From an uncultured Verrucomicrobiales bacterium (GTDB lineage: Bacteria > Verrucomicrobiota > Verrucomicrobiia > Verrucomicrobiales > Akkermansiaceae), in the NCBI GenBank assembly GCA_937969495.1, contig CALBVY010000004.1, forward strand, positions 1 to 61,367: a stretch of 61,367 nucleotides of DNA, written 5' to 3'. Below, piece by piece: positions 56,084-61,367 of the stretch (its first letter is position 1; every line of letters begins with the position of its first letter). The notes beneath the pieces were generated by a model. That model saw only the letters and a list, made by a program, of their open reading frames with translations. It did not search any database and was not told where the DNA came from. The position numbers and the translations under genes were made by a program.

Positions 56084-56645
56084 TCGAGAGAAACCACAAG
56101 AGCCTTTCAATTAGCCGTCAATGCAAACTGCTCCAAGTGAATAGAAATCTACTTCAACCCAAGCGCGACAACATCAGCGAGGATGACAAACTCATCATGC
56201 GTGAGATCGACATCATCCACCTCAAAGCACCCTTTTATGGGCAACGGAATATCCGGTGGGAGCTGGCGAAAGTAGACTGAAAAATTGGACGTAACCGAGT
56301 GCGCCGTCTGATGCAGATCATGGGCATCGTCTCATTGGCTCCAATGCCTAACACTAGCAAACCCTGCAAAGCCAATAAAGTTTACCCCTATCTCGTCAAG
56401 AAGGATCAAGTCACAGAGGCCAACCAAGTCTGGTGCACTGATATCACCTATCTACCTATGGAAAAAGGACACGCCTACCTCGTCGCCATCATGGACTGGC
56501 ATAGCCGAGCTATCCTCAGCTGGAAAGTCAGTAACAGTATGGACTCTACCTTTTGTATTCAAGCTCTCCGTGAAGCGATGAAAAAAACAGGCACGACATC
56601 ACCATCAGCATGGACGACAAAGGTCGCTGGGTGGACAACTAATAA
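56080..56645 (+). pseudogene. IS3 orfB transposase, broken and truncated
   Basis: The reading frame begins IERNHKSLSISRQC and carries APFYGQRNIRWEL. An in-frame TGA at 56278-56280 follows. It continues to VWCTDITYLPMEKGHAYLVAIMDWHSRAILSW, with the first catalytic Asp. After EAMKKTGT (about 56597) the frame jumps to sequence encoding ITISMDDKGRWVDN in another frame, so the segment with the second Asp (NTDQGSQF in relatives) is deleted and the Glu is lost. Confidence 0.88.
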
Positions 56646-56838
56646 AACTGACAAAATACTTGCTACAATATCGAGACCACTTCAGTTTTTAGACCGATCT
56701 TTTGTGGTTTCTAATGTAGTTACACGGGGCATTTTCAGTAGTCATTACGGCGCAAATCCCGCGTTTATCCGGCGGAATAGTTGCGACCAGTTGCGATGAA
56801 ACTGCGACCTGACATGAAAAAGGGTGCTTCGGGGGTAC

Positions 56839-56871
56839 AAAAAAAAGCCTCGCGAATCATTGCGAAGCCTT
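56839..56871 (-). terminator. Terminator of tRNA-Val
   Basis: A stem of about nine pairs with one bulge and one wobble, with an 8-base loop, is followed on the minus strand by eight T residues (56839-56846). It lies about 20 bases past the tRNA CCA. Confidence 0.72.
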
Positions 56872-56891
56872 ATGCTTAAAGGGGTTAAGAA

Positions 56892-56966
56892 TGGTGCGCA
56901 ATACAAGATTTGAACTTGTGACCTCTGCCATGTCAAGGCATTGCTCTACCACTGAGCTAATCGCGC
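56892..56966 (-). tRNA. tRNA-Val (GAC), CCA encoded
   Basis: A cloverleaf on the minus strand: acceptor GCGCGAT/ATTGCGC with one G-T wobble, D arm AGTGGTA, anticodon loop TTGACAT (anticodon GAC), T arm TTCAAAT, discriminator A and genomic CCA. The outermost anticodon-stem pair is an A-G mismatch. Confidence 0.95.
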
Positions 56967-57141
56967 ACTTTTGTGACCTGAAGCTACCTTCAAGGCGGAC
57001 GAACGCTATGCTTACTCGCAGTGAGATGCAAGATTTTTTTGTATTCATACACGTGCTATAATAGCGAAACTACTTCACTCATTAAAAATTATCCTTTGGG
57101 ACTTCAAATTCTCTACTTATCTTGATAATTCATGTTTCTCC

Positions 57142-57173
57142 ATAGGTAATATACCTTTTAAGTTATAGGTAAT
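57142..57173. promoter_or_regulatory. Direct repeat upstream of the STAND gene
   Basis: The word ATAGGTAAT occurs at 57142-57150 and again at 57165-57173, 23 bases apart (about two helical turns), 50-80 bases before the STAND start. It is a possible tandem activator or repressor site; no promoter elements were recognised with confidence. Confidence 0.35.
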
Positions 57174-57222
57174 TCACTCATATAAAAATAACTACATAGC
57201 AGTTAACCTTTGAAAGACGAAT

Positions 57223-60075
57223 ATGACCGTACTCTCACCAAAAAATTCTCCTCAGAGTATGATTCAGCTGGTCATTCCACACAACAGCTGGAAGCTTTTT
57301 AGCTTTTTGTTACAAGAATGTGCAGGTGAAGACATCAAACACCAAACAGAAAATCAATTTCATAAGATTCTGTGGCAATCAAGCCACACCGGCGTTAAGG
57401 ATCATATTCGTAAAATCGCGTCTTCGATCACTAGACGTATCGAAGACCTCAGTCCGCATGCCCTTTGGTTAGGAACTATCGATGAAAAGATCCCTCGCCT
57501 AGTATCTGGCTGCGGTTTTATTATCGGAGAACGCGTAGCAGGCATCTTACGAGGCTACTTTCATTGCCCATATATAGGCGAGCTCAGCACGATAGATGAA
57601 TCATCACTGATTCCATTTTATCGTATTCATGACTCCACATCACATAGTCAAACTGTGATGGTTGGACGGGAAAACAAGCTTGAACAGGCCAAGAAATACT
57701 GCCAACGGGGTATTCAATTAAAACAATTCGGTATTATTCATGTCACTGGAGAATCAGGCACAGGCAAAAGCCTTTTTGCGAGGAGCTTATGCAGTGATCT
57801 CATATCTCAAGGATGGAAAGTCTATACCGAGCAGTATCATACAGATGATAGGGGTGGAGATTTTTTCTCTAAGATCAGTGCAAAAGGCCAAGATCCAGGT
57901 ATTCGAATCGCGTCTATCAAAAAACATTTAAGACAGATCAACCAACCCTGTATTTGGCATATTGATGATGGCCATTGGATGCCCAAATCTGATCAGGATT
58001 TCATCAATAACCTTTATAATACTTGCGATTTAAATTGTATTTTTATTATTACAACAAGGTCTACTCAAAAACACTACTTTGACCTTCAACAAGGACTAAA
58101 TCTCCCTCTCAGTAACTTCACCAAAACCGAAACCGCCGCGCTCATCCAGACCATATCTGGCTTTCCTGCATCAACTCGGGCAGCAGAAGAATTACAACAA
58201 GTAACAGAAGGCGCACCACTTGTAACCTCTCAAGTAGTTTCAGGGTGGCTTGACAGCGGGTTACTAACTAATCGAGGTGGCCTCATCGATATAGGCAATC
58301 AAGCCTTACGTCAAAATTCTATTGCAGAGCTAAAAAAGGTCGTTGCCACTCAACTTCTCGAATTTCCCGAGGATCAAGCACAAGCATTATGCGTCATTGC
58401 ATTCATTCGTAGCACCATTGATCTTGATTCACTGGAAACTCTGCTAGAAGACTTTGGTTTTAATTTACAGCTCCATCAAATCCCACTCCATCACTTCTAC
58501 CGTATCCATCAAATTAACGGCATAAAAAAATTAGAATGCCGCCATGAAACGATTCGAGCCGCACTCTTAAGCTTATTAACAATAAGCAAAAAACAATGTC
58601 ATCAAGTAGCCCTAACTTACGAATTAAATAAAAAGAATTGGCCTGAGGCATACTATCACAGTCAATTTCTTGAACATCAAGAGATTCAACATAAAACACT
58701 TCTCAAGGCATACTCTTCTGCGCAACGACTTGGTCAGTTAGAGCAAGTTCGGCTTTTGGGTCAGGCAGTTGCCGCAGCTAAACTTGTTCCAAAATCTGAC
58801 CAAGATTTTCACTACCAGATGGGTAAGACATGCTACCTGCTTGGTGAAATGAAAGAATCTGAAATCTGGATGAGGCGCGTCACATCATCTAAACGCACCC
58901 TCCCCTTTTTAGGGATATTTTCTCATGGCATCAAAGCTATCAGAAAAAACCGCTCTCTATCAAAAACAACTTCTGGGACCAGCTACACCATTGACTCCTA
59001 CCAGCTCCGGGCGGACATTCTGTGGAATAAAAAACATTTTTATCAATCAGCAGGCTGCTTAATAAAAGGATGGCTGGTATCTGGCGTCATGCCCTATCCA
59101 TGTGGTGCGCGCGGTGAAGCGATTGCCGGTATGGCACTAATTACGTCTGCAACACCTTTCATTAACATCAGAAATCGCTTTATTCGTAACAGTTTGAACG
59201 AAAGCCTTGCCGCGCAAGATCCGCAACGCGAAATGCGTGTGAGATTACTTTTGGCGATGACTATGTTAGGAACGGAACGATGGCAACAGGCTTCTAAGAT
59301 GATCTCTCCAGCCCACGTATGGGCAAAGCAGAATAACGATGTGAAGCTACAGCTACAAACTGGGATTGTACTGTGTGCTATCCATATTTTTGCCAACAAT
59401 TTAGAAGAAGGTATTCGCCTATCTCAGGAGATGGTAGAGGTTGCAAAAATCAACACTGATCGATTTTTAGGTGAATTTACACACTGTGTCTGTTCATCAC
59501 TCACTGCCAATTTTCAGTCTAGCGCCCAAGCATTACGCGTGCTGGTTGAAAACCATCAGCCAGCACAACAAATCCCTGAATCTGCTGCCCTTCTCGCAGC
59601 ACTCTACTATTCAGCTGGAGACCTCGATGAATCCTTGAAACAAACTAGACTAGGCATCGATTACTTCTGCCAACATCCTCCCGTTAGCTACGGTATGGTT
59701 CCCCTCCATGAGTATTTATCGCTGGTCTCGCTAGGGCTTTGGGGGCAAGACTTACTTGAATACCGCTATGTTAAAAAATTCATGCAGCATTTTAAAAAAC
59801 AAGCTAAGGCATTCATCACTTCAAGAGCTATTTATTCTGCATGGCAAGCCGTTGCCGACTATTGTGTTCATCAAGATTCTTTGCGTTTTAATCAAACACT
59901 AGATCAAGCATTTCATGAAGCTCAGCAAAATGAATTAGTTGGCCATCAGGCTACCATTTCCACACTCCTTCTCTCGTTTGGCTTCAAGTCTTCCTTTCAA
60001 GGGGCATCAAAACCCGAAGAAGTTAGACGCATAGACCAATTAGTATGTCATCTTAAAAAGAAAATAAAGGTATGA
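57223..60075 (+). CDS. STAND-type ATPase with TPR-like C-terminus (hypothetical regulator)
   Basis: A 950-residue protein. An N-terminal domain of about 140 residues is unrecognised. The nucleotide-binding part begins with VMVGRENKLEQ at 146-156, the usual lead-in to AAA_16/STAND NTPases. The P-loop GESGTGKS is at 176-183, Walker B IWHIDDGH at 245-251 and the sensor strand IFIITTRS at 273-280. A winged-helix-like section follows, then about 480 residues of helical repeats that look like tetratricopeptide repeats, as in MalT-like regulators. There is no C-terminal LuxR-type HTH. It is coupled to the next gene by ATGA, so it may sense a signal for that enzyme or assemble with it. Confidence 0.75.
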   Translation: MTVLSPKNSPQSMIQLVIPHNSWKLFSFLLQECAGEDIKHQTENQFHKILWQSSHTGVKDHIRKIASSITRRIEDLSPHALWLGTIDEKIPRLVSGCGFIIGERVAGILRGYFHCPYIGELSTIDESSLIPFYRIHDSTSHSQTVMVGRENKLEQAKKYCQRGIQLKQFGIIHVTGESGTGKSLFARSLCSDLISQGWKVYTEQYHTDDRGGDFFSKISAKGQDPGIRIASIKKHLRQINQPCIWHIDDGHWMPKSDQDFINNLYNTCDLNCIFIITTRSTQKHYFDLQQGLNLPLSNFTKTETAALIQTISGFPASTRAAEELQQVTEGAPLVTSQVVSGWLDSGLLTNRGGLIDIGNQALRQNSIAELKKVVATQLLEFPEDQAQALCVIAFIRSTIDLDSLETLLEDFGFNLQLHQIPLHHFYRIHQINGIKKLECRHETIRAALLSLLTISKKQCHQVALTYELNKKNWPEAYYHSQFLEHQEIQHKTLLKAYSSAQRLGQLEQVRLLGQAVAAAKLVPKSDQDFHYQMGKTCYLLGEMKESEIWMRRVTSSKRTLPFLGIFSHGIKAIRKNRSLSKTTSGTSYTIDSYQLRADILWNKKHFYQSAGCLIKGWLVSGVMPYPCGARGEAIAGMALITSATPFINIRNRFIRNSLNESLAAQDPQREMRVRLLLAMTMLGTERWQQASKMISPAHVWAKQNNDVKLQLQTGIVLCAIHIFANNLEEGIRLSQEMVEVAKINTDRFLGEFTHCVCSSLTANFQSSAQALRVLVENHQPAQQIPESAALLAALYYSAGDLDESLKQTRLGIDYFCQHPPVSYGMVPLHEYLSLVSLGLWGQDLLEYRYVKKFMQHFKKQAKAFITSRAIYSAWQAVADYCVHQDSLRFNQTLDQAFHEAQQNELVGHQATISTLLLSFGFKSSFQGASKPEEVRRIDQLVCHLKKKIKV

Positions 60076-61367
60076 ACGACAAAAAATCGAAGCAAAAAGT
60101 CATTATTCTCGGCGGTGGAGTCTCTGGGTGCAGTGCAGCATATTGGCTTACATACACACCCGAAATGAGAGAAAAATATGAAATCCATCTTTATCAAAGT
60201 GGATGGAGACTGGGTGGTAAAGGAGCCAGTGGGCGTAACCCAGAAACCAAAAGAAGCTACGAACACGGGCCACATGCTTGGTATGGAGGTTACGAGAACG
60301 GTTTCAGAATGCTCCGCGATGTTTACCAACAATACTTCGAGCGCTTTGGACAACATGGTAAATTTAGTAATTTTTTTGGAACCAGTGATGATGCCGTCTT
60401 TCACCCTGCTACTGAGTCCAGCTATTTCGATCCCCAGTCTTCTGAAGTTTGGAAGTGGTTATTCCCCTCCTATCCCTTGGGTCAAGATGGCGATGGATCA
60501 CCTCCTCCAAGACTATGGGACAGCGTCAAACGAGTTTGGCAACAATTGAAAGATAATCTTTCATCTGAAAACCTAACACATAATTTCGTCATCCCCGTTA
60601 ATACCTTACTTCCAAATCTATCAACGGATAGCAGCGAACCACAAGGAACAGATATCATCAAACTTACAGAAGACGCCATTCATAACGCCATGGAAGGTAG
60701 TGATGATGTTGTGCAGGAGTTCACATCTTCTGGATGGATTTTTAACTTATTCCGAGAGAAGCTCAATGAGGCGCTTGGTGATCCTAATGTGGATCGACGC
60801 ACCGTAGTCATGTTAGATTTTCTTTTTACCTTAACCGTGGGGACTATCAAAGAACTCAAGTTTAATAAGAAAAATATCGATGACCTCAATGGCATGGAAT
60901 TCCAAGAGTGGCTCAAAGAACATGGTGCCAAATACCCCAGTGCTGAGGACTCACCTTATATCAGTACATTGTATGATGCTGCATTTGCTTTCAAAGATGG
61001 CAAGACTCGAGATATGGCGGCCGGAACAGCTTTACGTGTTACCCTGTGGATCTTTTTTGGCTATAAAAGTAACTATATCTACAAGATGCAAGCTGGCATG
61101 GGAGAGGTTGTATTCTCACCGATCTACAAACTCCTCTGCGAGAAAAATGGCACTGCTGAGCCATTGGTAAATGCCCACTTTTTCCAACGTGTTATAGGCT
61201 TAGAGCTCGATGATGAAGGAAAGCGTATCAGTAAAATCAATATGCAACAACAGGCCAAACCTATCGGTGAGTATGACCCTCTAATTGATGCCAAAATGGA
61301 TCACGAAGATCACCCCTTTTGGTGTTGGCCGGATGCTCCGAAATGGGATGATTTAGAAAATGGATCA
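60072..61367 (+). CDS. FAD-dependent oxidoreductase, runs off the right edge
   Basis: A coding frame open to the window end (at least 432 residues, C-terminus missing). The N-terminal dinucleotide-binding fold is VIILGGGVSGCSAAYWL at about 10-26, followed by the glycine-rich GWRLGGKGASGRN. Further on AGMGEVVFSPIYKLLCE, then FWCWPDAPKWDDL, resemble a family of large amine-oxidase/phytoene-dehydrogenase-like flavoproteins of about 650-700 residues. No signal peptide. Its ATG overlaps the STAND gene stop. The substrate is unknown; desaturation of a polyisoprenoid or amine oxidation are family possibilities. Confidence 0.78.
   Translation, partial: MNDKKSKQKVIILGGGVSGCSAAYWLTYTPEMREKYEIHLYQSGWRLGGKGASGRNPETKRSYEHGPHAWYGGYENGFRMLRDVYQQYFERFGQHGKFSNFFGTSDDAVFHPATESSYFDPQSSEVWKWLFPSYPLGQDGDGSPPPRLWDSVKRVWQQLKDNLSSENLTHNFVIPVNTLLPNLSTDSSEPQGTDIIKLTEDAIHNAMEGSDDVVQEFTSSGWIFNLFREKLNEALGDPNVDRRTVVMLDFLFTLTVGTIKELKFNKKNIDDLNGMEFQEWLKEHGAKYPSAEDSPYISTLYDAAFAFKDGKTRDMAAGTALRVTLWIFFGYKSNYIYKMQAGMGEVVFSPIYKLLCEKNGTAEPLVNAHFFQRVIGLELDDEGKRISKINMQQQAKPIGEYDPLIDAKMDHEDHPFWCWPDAPKWDDLENGS

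Larger units (their letters stand above)
55764..56645 (+). mobile_element. Degenerate IS3-family insertion sequence
   Basis: Remains of orfA (HTH/leucine-zipper) and orfB (DDE integrase) of an IS3-family element in plus orientation. The copy has at least three lesions: a one-base deletion in orfA, an in-frame TGA in orfB and a large internal deletion that removes the second catalytic Asp. No clean terminal inverted repeats or target-site duplication were recognised, so the ends are approximate. Confidence 0.88.

Noticed and set aside
56278-56280. In-frame TGA in IS3 orfB as recoding
   Set aside because: orfA is also frameshifted and orfB lacks catalytic residues; the copy is dead.

Overview
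The window looks like chromosome of a member of the Verrucomicrobiota (Verrucomicrobiales-like). This is inferred from gene content: a DUF1800/DUF1501 pair, a DUF1080 protein, an SHD1-like domain, a sulfatase, a eukaryotic-type HisA, a bacterial SET protein and a MoxR/DUF58/von Willebrand cluster occur together. Base composition is near 48% GC by eye. Most genes, including chaperonin and ribosomal-protein genes, have no recognisable Shine-Dalgarno sequence. No rRNA, CRISPR array or replication origin was seen.

Layout. 0.1-1.7 kb: a P-loop ATPase with an acidic tail (minus). 2-8.2 kb: a plus-strand MoxR, DUF58, BatA-like and vWA/amidotransferase-like membrane gene series, then a sulfatase. 9.7-11.1 kb: a dicarboxylate/amino-acid symporter. 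11.3-13.5 kb: gltX and aroE, coupled by ATGA. 13.5-18.0 kb: a minus-strand envelope operon (TonB-like/OmpA protein, HAD phosphatase, two paralogous membrane proteins, one with a zinc ribbon). 18.2-23.7 kb: DUF1800, DUF1501 and a small pseudopilin-like protein. 23.7-25.9 kb: aat, hisA, mtfA. 26.1 kb: rplI with its own terminator. 26.7-30.7 kb: lipase-like hydrolase, SirB1-like protein, KDG kinase, 2-hydroxyacid dehydrogenase. 30.9-34.9 kb: dnaK, groS, groL in one line. 35.2-35.8 kb: three mini-lipoproteins of 36-52 residues. 36-38 kb: a GAF-PP2C phosphatase and a STAS protein. 38.3-40.7 kb: MBOAT plus SGNH-like protein. 40.7-44.9 kb: pyrF, SET, a secreted protein, parB, glutaminyl cyclase. 45-48.3 kb: tRNA-Phe, a PPP phosphatase, Fic, and a dead excisionase/integrase pair beside tRNA-Pro. 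48.6-53.1 kb: an 11-mer-repeat lipoprotein, scpB, pheA, tRNA-fMet, tRNA-Leu, hemL. 53.2-55.6 kb: three secreted proteins. 55.8-56.6 kb: a wrecked IS3 copy. 56.9 kb: tRNA-Val. 57.2 kb to the right edge: a STAND ATPase translationally coupled to an FAD oxidoreductase that runs off the window.

The most unusual observation is at 54084-54773. A secreted SHD1-thioredoxin reading frame is interrupted once, by a TGA exactly where the first cysteine of the WCGPC active site belongs. A hairpin lies 18 bases downstream, at a plausible distance for a bacterial SECIS. This is a candidate selenocysteine thioredoxin; the alternative is a single nonsense mutation. Other items worth attention are the mini-lipoprotein trio, a perfect palindrome at the fic start, a motif shared by the dnaK and groES upstream regions in the absence of CIRCE, and the STAND/FAD operon at the right edge. 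All functional calls come from reading translated motifs; no database search was run.
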